A stretch of 6,353 bases of DNA from Promethearchaeota archaeon (GTDB taxonomy: Archaea > Asgardarchaeota > Lokiarchaeia > Sigyniarchaeales > SOKP01), in the NCBI GenBank assembly GCA_019894815.1, contig JAGXNU010000124.1, positions 1 through 6,353 on the forward strand. Direction: 5' to 3'. The translations under genes were made by a program, and so were the position numbers. This document shows, piece by piece, positions 1-6,116 of this stretch. The first letter of the stretch is position 1. Each line of letters begins with the position of its first letter. The notes under the pieces were generated by a model. The model made no database searches, was not told where the DNA came from, and saw nothing but the letters and a program-made list of their open reading frames with translations.

Positions 1-1376
1 TTAACTACTTGAGCATTCACTTCTACTTGGAGATGAACTTGAATGCCATACTTTTGAATCCAATATGTATAATTATCAATCATTCGCTTAAATTCGCTTC
101 TACCAGGGGGAATCCAAATTATATTCAATAACCCTCCAATTTTGTTATCTTTTTCATAGATATGAACTTCGTGACCTCTCATTGCCGCAACTCTTGCTGT
201 TTCTAATCCCGCCGGACCAGAACCAATAATCATGACCTTTTTCTTTTCTTTTAAAGGTTTAAGTTCTGTTCTTGCTTCATTTCCTGCTCTCGCATTTCTT
301 AAACAAGCAATTGGCATCATCCTGAAAACATTATCAAAACATCCTTGGTTGCATGCTATGCAATTCATTATATCTCGAGATTCACCTTTTTGGGTTTTTA
401 TTGGTAAGTATGGATCAGCAATCAGCCCCCTACCGATGCAAATCGCATCAGCTTTCCCTGCCATTAAAACTTGTTCTGCTAATTCAGGATAATTAATTCT
501 ATTGGAAGAAAATATTGGGATCTTGACTTGCTTTTTAATGTTTTCAGCCAGATATGTGTAACAACCTTCTGGAACATCCATTGTTAGTTGAGGTGTTTTG
601 GTTTCATGCCATCCACCAGTGACGTTGAAATAATCCAAATATTCACCTAATTCTCTGGCGATTATTGCTTTTTCTTTGTATGTATTACTTCCAGGAACAA
701 AATCATCTCCAGAAATTCGATATCCCACCACAAGATCTCCTGATTTAGCCCTTATTCTCTCAATCGTTTCAATGGGAAATCTTAGCCTATTTTCTAACAC
801 CCCCCCATAATTATCTGTCCTTTTGTTTGTTTTAGGAGAAATAAACTGATCCATTAAATAACCGGCATTAGCACATATCTCAATAGCATCGAAACCTGCT
901 TTCTTCGCTCGTACAGTCGCATCTGCAAATGCTTGTTGCTCTCGTTCAATATCTTCTAAAGTCATTTCTCGAGGTGTTGTTTTACTAAAATTACTATATA
1001 CAGCTGAAGGTGCTATGGGCGCTTTTCCAATGATTTGTGGAAACACATAAGCACCACCATGATAGAACTGACAACAAATCTTTACATCCTCACGTGCATT
1101 ATGAATTGCTTGATTAAATTCTTCCAACTGGGGCAAATATTTATCATCGTCAATAGCGATCATTGATGGTAATCCTTTACCGTATAGATCTACATAACAC
1201 CCACCAACAATTAGCATCCCAGCTCCACCTTTAGCTCTCTCAACGTAGAAATCGATCAATTTTTTGCTAGCAAAACCATTTTTTGCCAAACCCAAATGCA
1301 TGGCTGGCATAATGATACGATTAGAGAGCGCTAAATTCTTAATTTTCAGGGGTTTGAATAAATTATAATATTTCAA
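1..1376 (-). CDS. fadH: 2,4-dienoyl-CoA reductase, FadH type (3' end beyond left window edge)
   Basis: Family role: NADPH-dependent removal of one double bond from 2,4-dienoyl-CoA during breakdown of unsaturated fatty acids, using FMN, a 4Fe-4S cluster and FAD. Reading the minus strand from TTG at 1376 gives 458 uninterrupted codons, against about 670 for a full FadH. The old yellow enzyme barrel starts NLFKPLKIKNLALSNRI at residue 5. Residues 172-181 (GYLMDQFISP) carry Tyr173, the counterpart of E. coli Tyr166. GGWHETKTP holds His257, the counterpart of His252. SSNRIN follows at 290-295. Cluster cysteines are Cys339, 342, 346 and 358. A dinucleotide motif GSGPAG lies at 385-390 and Glu408 ends the second strand of that fold. 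The start is TTG because an in-frame TAA lies two codons upstream, the family N-terminus begins right there, and GAGG sits 7 nt ahead. It is divergent from the crotonase at 1538. The acidic residue two before the catalytic Tyr in E. coli is Ala171 here, so the substrate may differ. Enoate reductase-like relatives are the main alternative. Confidence 0.88.
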   Translation of the reverse strand, partial: MKYYNLFKPLKIKNLALSNRIIMPAMHLGLAKNGFASKKLIDFYVERAKGGAGMLIVGGCYVDLYGKGLPSMIAIDDDKYLPQLEEFNQAIHNAREDVKICCQFYHGGAYVFPQIIGKAPIAPSAVYSNFSKTTPREMTLEDIEREQQAFADATVRAKKAGFDAIEICANAGYLMDQFISPKTNKRTDNYGGVLENRLRFPIETIERIRAKSGDLVVGYRISGDDFVPGSNTYKEKAIIARELGEYLDYFNVTGGWHETKTPQLTMDVPEGCYTYLAENIKKQVKIPIFSSNRINYPELAEQVLMAGKADAICIGRGLIADPYLPIKTQKGESRDIMNCIACNQGCFDNVFRMMPIACLRNARAGNEARTELKPLKEKKKVMIIGSGPAGLETARVAAMRGHEVHIYEKDNKIGGLLNIIWIPPGRSEFKRMIDNYTYWIQKYGIQVHLQVEVNAQVV

Positions 1377-1537
1377 TTCTTATCCTCTTGTTTTAGTTTT
1401 TATTTTTTATAACAATGATTATATCTCATTATTTCTCCATAAAAAATTTTCATCTTATTTCTTAATTTTCATATAGATTTTTTTTTAATCAAGCGATAGT
1501 AATAATTATAATAATTAAAAATAAAATATGAAAAACC
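1377..1537. promoter_or_regulatory. Divergent promoter region between dienoyl-CoA reductase and crotonase
   Basis: This 161-base spacer is nearly all A/T and holds no gene. For the plus-strand crotonase, a TATA-like TTATAATAA lies at 1506-1514, about 28 nt ahead of its ATG. That spacing fits an archaeal TATA box with a leaderless or near-leaderless transcript. For the minus-strand reductase, a TATA-like TTATAAAAA lies at 1412-1404, about 32 nt ahead of its TTG. A T9 run occupies 1478-1486, and AATTTTCAT occurs twice (1445-1453 and 1464-1472), 19 bases apart. In such AT-rich sequence TATA-like strings arise easily, so the individual boxes are tentative. Confidence 0.5.
1384..1387 (-). promoter_or_regulatory. 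Ribosome binding site fixing the TTG start of the dienoyl-CoA reductase
   Basis: On the minus strand GAGG (1387 to 1384) stands 7 nt before the TTG at 1376-1374. Together with the in-frame TAA at 1382-1380 it supports TTG as the true start rather than the internal ATG at codon 23, which would cut off the first strand of the barrel. Confidence 0.65.
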
Positions 1538-2362
1538 ATGAGTGAAGATGTTATCATAATTGAGGAAAATGAGGACCAAACCATTACAACAATTAAATTA
1601 AATCGATTAGATAAAAAAAATGCTTTTAATTATGATTTAATGGCTGGATTTCAAAATGCATTAGATAAAGTTGAACGCACTAATGCTAGAGTAGTTATTA
1701 TTACAGGCGGAGACGATTTCTTTAGTTCAGGGATTGATCTAAACTTTTTAACTGGTCAAGAAAGAGATCCTGAGGGTAATGTTCCTGATTTGCGAATACC
1801 TCGTAATTTTCGATATTTTGCGAATACATGGCTTCACCCCATTTTTACAAAAATTGAGAAGATGGAGAAACCTGTAATTGCGAAAATCAACGGTTATTGT
1901 TTTGGGCTGGCATTTGAACTTGCTATGGCATGTGACTTTCGATTCTGCACAGAATCAGCACAGTTCCACATGTTAGAGACTAAGATTGGAATGAATCCTG
2001 ACGTGGGAGGAACTATAAGGTTAACTCGAATTGTGGGAATCCAAAATACAAAAGATATCGTTTTAACAGGTAGAAAATTTGATGGGAATGAAGCATATCG
2101 ACTTGGAGTAGTAAATAAAGTTGCTAAGAGCCACGAAGAATTAGATTCAATAATAAAATTTTATACAGACGAGCTCATGACGAGTGGTCCATTAGCAGTT
2201 GGGCTTGCAAAGAAGCTGATTGATGATTGTTATGGTAAAGATGTTGCTTTAGGATTGGAACTAGAAACCCTTGTAAGCTCGCAATTATTACAGACTAAAG
2301 ATGCTACAAGTGGTGCTTTAGCTCGTCTAACAAAAACTAAACCAAAATGGAAGTGGAAATAA
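1538..2362 (+). CDS. Enoyl-CoA hydratase/isomerase family protein (hydratase-type active site)
   Basis: Crotonase-fold protein of 274 residues, close to the usual 255-275. It probably hydrates trans-2-enoyl-CoA to 3-hydroxyacyl-CoA in the cytoplasm. The first oxyanion-hole segment is FSSGIDL at 62-68. The second is NGYCFGLAFELAMACD at 118-133, where the usual GGG is GLA. Counting against rat mitochondrial hydratase, the two catalytic glutamates (Glu144 and Glu164, 20 apart) match Glu127 and Glu147. Asp155, in MNPDVGGTIRL, falls at the position of the third acid of dienoyl-CoA isomerase and of the catalytic Asp of PaaG-type isomerases, so isomerase activity is possible. The C-terminus is basic and tryptophan-rich (KPKWKWK). 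The start is firm: an in-frame TGA lies at 1529-1531. No Shine-Dalgarno precedes it, suggesting leaderless translation. It is the only plus-strand gene here, divergent from the dienoyl-CoA reductase and convergent with the reductase gene. The exact substrate is unknown. Confidence 0.9.
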   Translation: MSEDVIIIEENEDQTITTIKLNRLDKKNAFNYDLMAGFQNALDKVERTNARVVIITGGDDFFSSGIDLNFLTGQERDPEGNVPDLRIPRNFRYFANTWLHPIFTKIEKMEKPVIAKINGYCFGLAFELAMACDFRFCTESAQFHMLETKIGMNPDVGGTIRLTRIVGIQNTKDIVLTGRKFDGNEAYRLGVVNKVAKSHEELDSIIKFYTDELMTSGPLAVGLAKKLIDDCYGKDVALGLELETLVSSQLLQTKDATSGALARLTKTKPKWKWK

Positions 2363-2403
2363 CTCTTTTTATTTCCATAATTATCTTATAAAATAAGAAG
2401 ACT

Positions 2404-2412
2404 AAAAAAAAA
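2404..2412 (-). terminator. T9 tract directly after the reductase stop codon
   Basis: Read on the minus strand, nine consecutive T follow the TAA (2415-2413) of the flavin/2Fe-2S reductase with no gap. There is no GC-rich stem. Archaeal RNA polymerase terminates at such oligo-T tracts, so this is the likely end of the minus-strand operon. The plus-strand crotonase has only a T5 run (2366-2370) after its stop. The whole convergent spacer 2363-2412 is 50 bases. Confidence 0.55.
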
Positions 2413-3600
2413 TTAAGTTAAGGTAAGATCAAGATAGAGATCGGTAATTGGATAGGATATACATGGATGAATGAAACCGTAATCTCTGTCTATATCTCGA
2501 ATCGTAACTTCAGGGGGAACAAATACATTTCCAGTCACTAATTTTGTACGACATAGAGCACACTCACCAGATCGACATCCATTTTCTATAACGAGATCTT
2601 TATGACCGGTTCTTTCAATGCTATTTAGTAAAGGTTCATTGCTTGGAGCTTCAAATTTGATTTCTTCTTCATTCCCTAATTGTCGAAACTTTAAAGTAAT
2701 TTGGACTTTTTTACCAAGTTCTATGTTTTTTGGCCATCCCATCACTTGAGTAATATCTTCAGGAACGCCAAATGCTTCAAAGAAAGTTTTATGTTTTGGA
2801 ACTCCTAATGATTGCAATTCAGCATCGACAAAACCATACATGGCTCGATTACCCACGATATAGAAATACTTATCATCAATATTCCCTACTATCTTAGATA
2901 TGATGTCTTTAGTGATAAAACCACATTCTCCTTTCCAATTAGGATCTGGTTCGGATAATACGTAATTAATTGATACATTATCCCTCCGAGATTGAATGTC
3001 CTCTAATTCTTCTTTGAATAAAATATCTTTCTTGGATAAGGCTCCATAGATCAAGCAAATATTTAATGGAATTGCTTTTTCTGTAATACCTCGTATCATC
3101 GATATAAATGGGGTAATTCCACATCCTCCAGCTATGAATACAAGATTATTTCCGTGGAATAGAGAGTTATAAAATAGATTTCCCATTGGTTCTGTAGCTT
3201 CAATAACATCTCCAATTTTCGCATTTTCGAGTAAATAAGGACTTACAAACCCACCTGCTTTTTTTCGTATTCCTATTTCATAATAAGCGAGTTGGTTTGG
3301 AGAAGATACTAATGAGTATGGTCTTGAAGTTCGGACACCATTTATTTCTACGATAATTCCCATGTATTGACCAGCACGAAATGGTGCTAATGGTTTTTGT
3401 GGTTTGGCAGATACGAATCGGAATAATTTAGTATCATGAGAGAGTTGTTTGATGTCAGATATTCTTAACATTTGTTTTGTAGGATGGATTCTATTACATA
3501 AGTTCTCTAATCCATCATAATACCAAGGTATCTTTTGAATTTCTTCTCGTTTTTTCTTTGTTTTTTCTGCTTTCTGATATTTCTTTACATCTTCCATCAT
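2413..3600 (-). CDS. NAD(P)H oxidoreductase: FNR-type flavin domain plus C-terminal 2Fe-2S ferredoxin domain
   Basis: A 395-residue electron-transfer protein that should take hydride from NAD(P)H to flavin and pass single electrons through a 2Fe-2S centre to a partner. Residues 1-45 are a Lys/Glu-rich extension with IPWYYDG at 24-30. The flavin domain follows, with the binding motif RPYS at 93-96. The nucleotide domain has GGCGITP at 158-164 and YIVGNRAM at 247-254, and FFEAFG (273-278) closes the FNR module. The C-terminal plant-type ferredoxin domain has Cys342, Cys347 and Cys350 (C-x4-C-x2-C) and Cys380. This domain order matches PaaE, Hcr and phthalate dioxygenase reductase, not NqrF or methane monooxygenase reductase, where ferredoxin comes first. 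No oxygenase is present in the window. The start is the first of two adjacent ATGs; GAGGTG lies 7 nt upstream inside the end of the preceding gene. With a 3-base gap it is surely coupled to the CrtI-like gene, its most likely redox partner. Confidence 0.9.
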   Translation of the reverse strand: MMEDVKKYQKAEKTKKKREEIQKIPWYYDGLENLCNRIHPTKQMLRISDIKQLSHDTKLFRFVSAKPQKPLAPFRAGQYMGIIVEINGVRTSRPYSLVSSPNQLAYYEIGIRKKAGGFVSPYLLENAKIGDVIEATEPMGNLFYNSLFHGNNLVFIAGGCGITPFISMIRGITEKAIPLNICLIYGALSKKDILFKEELEDIQSRRDNVSINYVLSEPDPNWKGECGFITKDIISKIVGNIDDKYFYIVGNRAMYGFVDAELQSLGVPKHKTFFEAFGVPEDITQVMGWPKNIELGKKVQITLKFRQLGNEEEIKFEAPSNEPLLNSIERTGHKDLVIENGCRSGECALCRTKLVTGNVFVPPEVTIRDIDRDYGFIHPCISYPITDLYLDLTLT

Positions 3601-3603
3601 ATT

Positions 3604-5157
3604 TTACCACCTCTTCTCAATTTTATCTTTTAGATACATTCCTGCTGCAATCCTTCCACCAACTATGCTAGTCGAAAATCCTCCACCGAAATTAGTCCAA
3701 GCACCAACCTGATACAGTCCTGGAATAGCCCCTCTACTCTTTAATCTTAATAAGGGGCCGTTTTCCACGGATTGATCAGTTCCATAGATTGCCCCTTCTA
3801 TATTTTTAGAATAACGATAATATGTTAAAGGAGTTGCTGCTACTGCCACTTCTATATGATCTCTTAAATCTGGACAGATCGTGTGTTCCACTAATGAAAT
3901 CATGCCATCTGCAATTTCATCTTTCTTTCTAAAGTATTGATCTGGTGCTATGTTTTGCCATAATTTCCCCATTTGGAGCGTGGTAAGAACTAATTGAGTC
4001 GTTCTAGGGGGAGATATTTCCTCATAGATATGATTATAGCACGCAGCAACCATGTATTCTGGAGGTTTTAATTTTCGAAATGTTTCAAATGCATGATTCA
4101 TATCATATGTAGAGTTGATAAATGTTTCATGCACTGTAAAACCTAAGTCCTTATAGGATGCATTCAATCCAATATAGACAGAAAATCCTGAAGGTCCTAT
4201 GTCTGGAGAGTAAATTTTTCTTTTATAATCATCAGGAACCACTTCTTCAGGTAACATTTTCATTGCAGTGCAGATAGGATTCACATTGGAGACTACTGCC
4301 TTACAACGATAGATATCGCCATTTTGAAGTTCAACACCACATGTTCTTCCATTTTCAACTAAAATCCTATCAACTAATGCGTTATATCTTATTACACCCC
4401 CAAATTTTTCAAACGCATTAACTAAAGCACTTGTTAGAGAATGAGATCTCCCTATAGGGAATGCAGCACCCCATTTCAGATAGAAAATCAACATTGCTAC
4501 ATAAACGTAAGCATTCATTTTATCTGGAGGTAAACCAATATATCCCCATAATTGGGATAAAACTGCAATTAATTTTTTATCAGTGAAGAACTTTTCATAT
4601 AAATCTGAAAGAGTTATTCCAGCTACTCTTGGAAGCCATGGGTGTTCTTTCAATACCTCACCTTGATTAAATTTGCCTCCTTTGGATGCAATATATTCGA
4701 TTCCTGCCAATACGGCTTTACATGCTTCCATAAACTCTTCAATCCCTCTTTGTTCATGAGGGAAAAGCTCGATTAATTTATTTGTATATTCTTCCATTCC
4801 AAGAGGCAAGATAACATCATAACCATCAAGGTATATACTCCGGTAAAACTCAGGTACATTTTTGAATTTAAGTTTCTCGGGAACGATTCCAAGCCTTTCA
4901 AAAAACCTGTATAAAGCACCCCTATTACCTTCTGTACCAATATCGCTTAATTCATGTAAAGCACCCTCAAATTCAAATCTTCCTCTTACAAACGAAGTAG
5001 CGAAACCGCCCGGCACATTGTGTTTTTCTAAGAGTAGAACTTGTTCTCCTCGAGCTACTAATTGACAAGCAGCTCCAAGACCACCCAATCCTGCACCTAT
5101 CACGATAACAGGAAAGGTTCCCACTACTCGATTTTCGTTATAAGTTGAATTAATCAT
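3604..5157 (-). CDS. CrtI / phytoene desaturase-like FAD-dependent oxidoreductase
   Basis: FAD-dependent enzyme of the phytoene desaturase / carotenoid isomerase / retinol saturase superfamily; the substrate is unknown, most likely an unsaturated isoprenoid or other lipid chain. Numbering from ATG 5157 (517 residues, usual CrtI length), the N-terminal Rossmann motif GAGLGG is at 21-26 and Glu44 should hold the adenosine ribose. PGGFATSF follows at 49-56. A second FAD-contact region is at 234-294, where PIGRSHSLTSAL replaces the commoner P-x-GGM-x-L, followed by GGVIR and VVSNVNP. A hydrophobic stretch at 217-235 may touch the membrane. The C-terminal FAD motif is IPGLYQVGAWTNFGGGFSTS at 478-497. 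An in-frame TTG at 5196 would add 13 residues, but the AAGGAG site would then lie inside the gene, so ATG 5157 is preferred. It is followed after 3 bases by the flavin/2Fe-2S reductase. Desaturase, isomerase and saturase cannot be told apart by sequence alone. Confidence 0.88.
   Translation of the reverse strand: MINSTYNENRVVGTFPVIVIGAGLGGLGAACQLVARGEQVLLLEKHNVPGGFATSFVRGRFEFEGALHELSDIGTEGNRGALYRFFERLGIVPEKLKFKNVPEFYRSIYLDGYDVILPLGMEEYTNKLIELFPHEQRGIEEFMEACKAVLAGIEYIASKGGKFNQGEVLKEHPWLPRVAGITLSDLYEKFFTDKKLIAVLSQLWGYIGLPPDKMNAYVYVAMLIFYLKWGAAFPIGRSHSLTSALVNAFEKFGGVIRYNALVDRILVENGRTCGVELQNGDIYRCKAVVSNVNPICTAMKMLPEEVVPDDYKRKIYSPDIGPSGFSVYIGLNASYKDLGFTVHETFINSTYDMNHAFETFRKLKPPEYMVAACYNHIYEEISPPRTTQLVLTTLQMGKLWQNIAPDQYFRKKDEIADGMISLVEHTICPDLRDHIEVAVAATPLTYYRYSKNIEGAIYGTDQSVENGPLLRLKSRGAIPGLYQVGAWTNFGGGFSTSIVGGRIAAGMYLKDKIEKRW
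3608..3613 (-). promoter_or_regulatory. Shine-Dalgarno of the reductase, embedded in the upstream gene
   Basis: GAGGTG (3613 to 3608, minus strand) lies within the last codons (Lys-Arg-Trp-stop) of the CrtI-like gene and 7 nt before the ATG at 3600. It matches a long part of the 16S anti-Shine-Dalgarno complement. Its position means ribosomes ending the first gene uncover or directly reuse the site, i.e. translational coupling. It also favours the first ATG over the second at 3597. Confidence 0.75.
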
Positions 5158-5170
5158 AATGAATAAATCT

Positions 5171-5176
5171 CTCCTT
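5171..5176 (-). promoter_or_regulatory. Shine-Dalgarno deciding the start of the CrtI-like gene
   Basis: AAGGAG (5176 to 5171, minus strand) stands 13 nt before the ATG at 5157, a rather long but usable spacing. It lies inside the longer version of the gene that would begin at TTG 5196, which has no comparable site ahead of it. The rest of the spacer 5158-5250 is AT-rich, with no second gene and no convincing terminator. Confidence 0.55.
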
Positions 5177-5250
5177 AAAAATATAAAATTTACCAATTAT
5201 TAGATTTTGGTCCAGTAAGTTAAGAAATAGTAAAAATAGTGATGAAGCTA

Positions 5251-6066
5251 TTATTTCCCTATAAATCCAGCATCTCTTTTTTCTTTCAAAGCAGACATTA
5301 CTTCTTTAAAATCTTTGGAAGCAAAAGTCTTTCTAAGCGCTTTATTTTCCAGATCTAAAGTTTGAGAAAGAATATCACGAAAATATGCATGCATTGTTTT
5401 TTTCATTAGCCCTAATGATAAACTAGGACCTTTCGGGGGAATCAATCTTATTGCTTGTTCTCGAGCATAATTCATCAATTCTTTATTTGGTAAAACCTTA
5501 TTTACTAATCCTAACTCAAGTGCTCGTTGAGAAGAAACTTTTTCCCCCATATAACATATTTCTTTAGCTCTCTGAAATCCTACTAGTAATGGTAAAAGAA
5601 AATTTGTGCCAAATTCGGGAACGATTGCTCTTCTTGCAAAATAAAAACCAAACCAAGCATCTTCAGCCATATAGATTAAATCACCACCAGCTAATGGCAA
5701 GGTGACTCCTCCACCTATTCCCATTCCATTAATCGCAACTATTACAGGTTTTTGAAAATCCCACATCTTTAAACATAATTTCTTTTGCGCGATATCCATT
5801 AAATCTATTTCTGGATATTTTTGCATCTTATGAAACATCTCAGGTTTGAAATATCCCCCAGACGTGAAAGCTTCACCTTCAGGATCTCCAGTTATGATTA
5901 AAACCTTAGCATTTTTGTCTTTCTCCATATCTTCAATGACATAAAATAATTCTAAGAAAGAAATGTATGTTACAGCATTTCTTCTTTCAGGTCGGGAAAA
6001 GGTTGCAGTACAAATACCATTTTCTTCCTTTTCATATTTAATATCTTCAAAATCCTCGATTCTCAT
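5251..6066 (-). CDS. Crotonase-family enoyl-CoA isomerase-like protein
   Basis: Crotonase-fold protein of 271 residues. The first oxyanion segment is FTSGGYF at 67-73 and the second is NGMGIGGGVTLPLAGGD at 113-129. The two hydratase glutamates are absent: their positions are Thr122 and, allowing for one inserted residue, Phe143. Instead FYFARRAIVPEFG (141-153) places Glu151 where delta3,delta2-enoyl-CoA isomerases (human ECI2, yeast Eci1) carry their single catalytic glutamate. The expected reaction is moving a 3,4 double bond to the 2,3 position so that beta-oxidation can go on. The C-terminal region (248-271, FASKDFKEVMSALKEKRDAG) fits the family. It lies between the acyl-CoA synthetase (92-base gap with a T9 tract) and the CrtI-like gene (93-base gap) on the same strand, so it is probably transcribed from its own promoter. 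Weak GGTTGAT before the ATG is the only ribosome site. A hydratase or lyase acting on an unusual CoA ester remains possible. Confidence 0.87.
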   Translation of the reverse strand: MRIEDFEDIKYEKEENGICTATFSRPERRNAVTYISFLELFYVIEDMEKDKNAKVLIITGDPEGEAFTSGGYFKPEMFHKMQKYPEIDLMDIAQKKLCLKMWDFQKPVIVAINGMGIGGGVTLPLAGGDLIYMAEDAWFGFYFARRAIVPEFGTNFLLPLLVGFQRAKEICYMGEKVSSQRALELGLVNKVLPNKELMNYAREQAIRLIPPKGPSLSLGLMKKTMHAYFRDILSQTLDLENKALRKTFASKDFKEVMSALKEKRDAGFIGK

Positions 6067-6080
6067 CTAATCAACCCAAT

Positions 6081-6094
6081 TTATTTATATAAAA
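6081..6094 (-). promoter_or_regulatory. TATA-like promoter of the isomerase-type crotonase
   Basis: TTTTATATAAATAA on the minus strand is centred about 22 nt before the ATG at 6066, downstream of a T9 tract. In an archaeon this would start transcription at or just before the ATG. The sequence is AT-rich throughout, so the call rests on position as much as on the motif. Confidence 0.4.
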
Positions 6095-6116
6095 TTATGT
6101 TTTAAGAGATATGAAT

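Noticed and set aside
232..492. Plus-strand frame of 86 codons
   Set aside because: Lies wholly inside the minus-strand dienoyl-CoA reductase, over its cluster-cysteine and GSGPAG coding region, and has no recognisable domain; it is a shadow frame.
1528..1545. Five-codon upstream frame (MKNHE) overlapping the crotonase start as a regulatory leader peptide
   Set aside because: No ribosome site, no attenuator structure, and the predicted leaderless transcript would begin close to or after it.
2384..2398. Inverted repeat TCTTAT-AAA-ATAAGA as an intrinsic terminator
   Set aside because: The 6-bp stem is only one G/C pair rich and is followed by A, not T, on the plus strand. Such short AT palindromes are expected by chance; the neighbouring T9 tract is the better signal for the minus strand.
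2413..3600. Oxygenase reductase (PaaE/phthalate dioxygenase type) implying an aerobic ring-cleavage operon
   Set aside because: The domain order matches, but no oxygenase, Rieske or diiron protein is encoded in the window, and the coupled neighbour is a CrtI-like flavoprotein.
4862..5065. Plus-strand frame of 67 codons
   Set aside because: Antisense to the N-terminal FAD-binding region of the CrtI-like gene, with no promoter, ribosome site or family resemblance.
5181..5188. TATA-like TTTTATAT ahead of the CrtI-like gene
   Set aside because: A start about 25 nt downstream would remove the AAGGAG site at 5176-5171, so the two signals cannot both be used; the spacer is AT-rich enough to yield such a string by chance.
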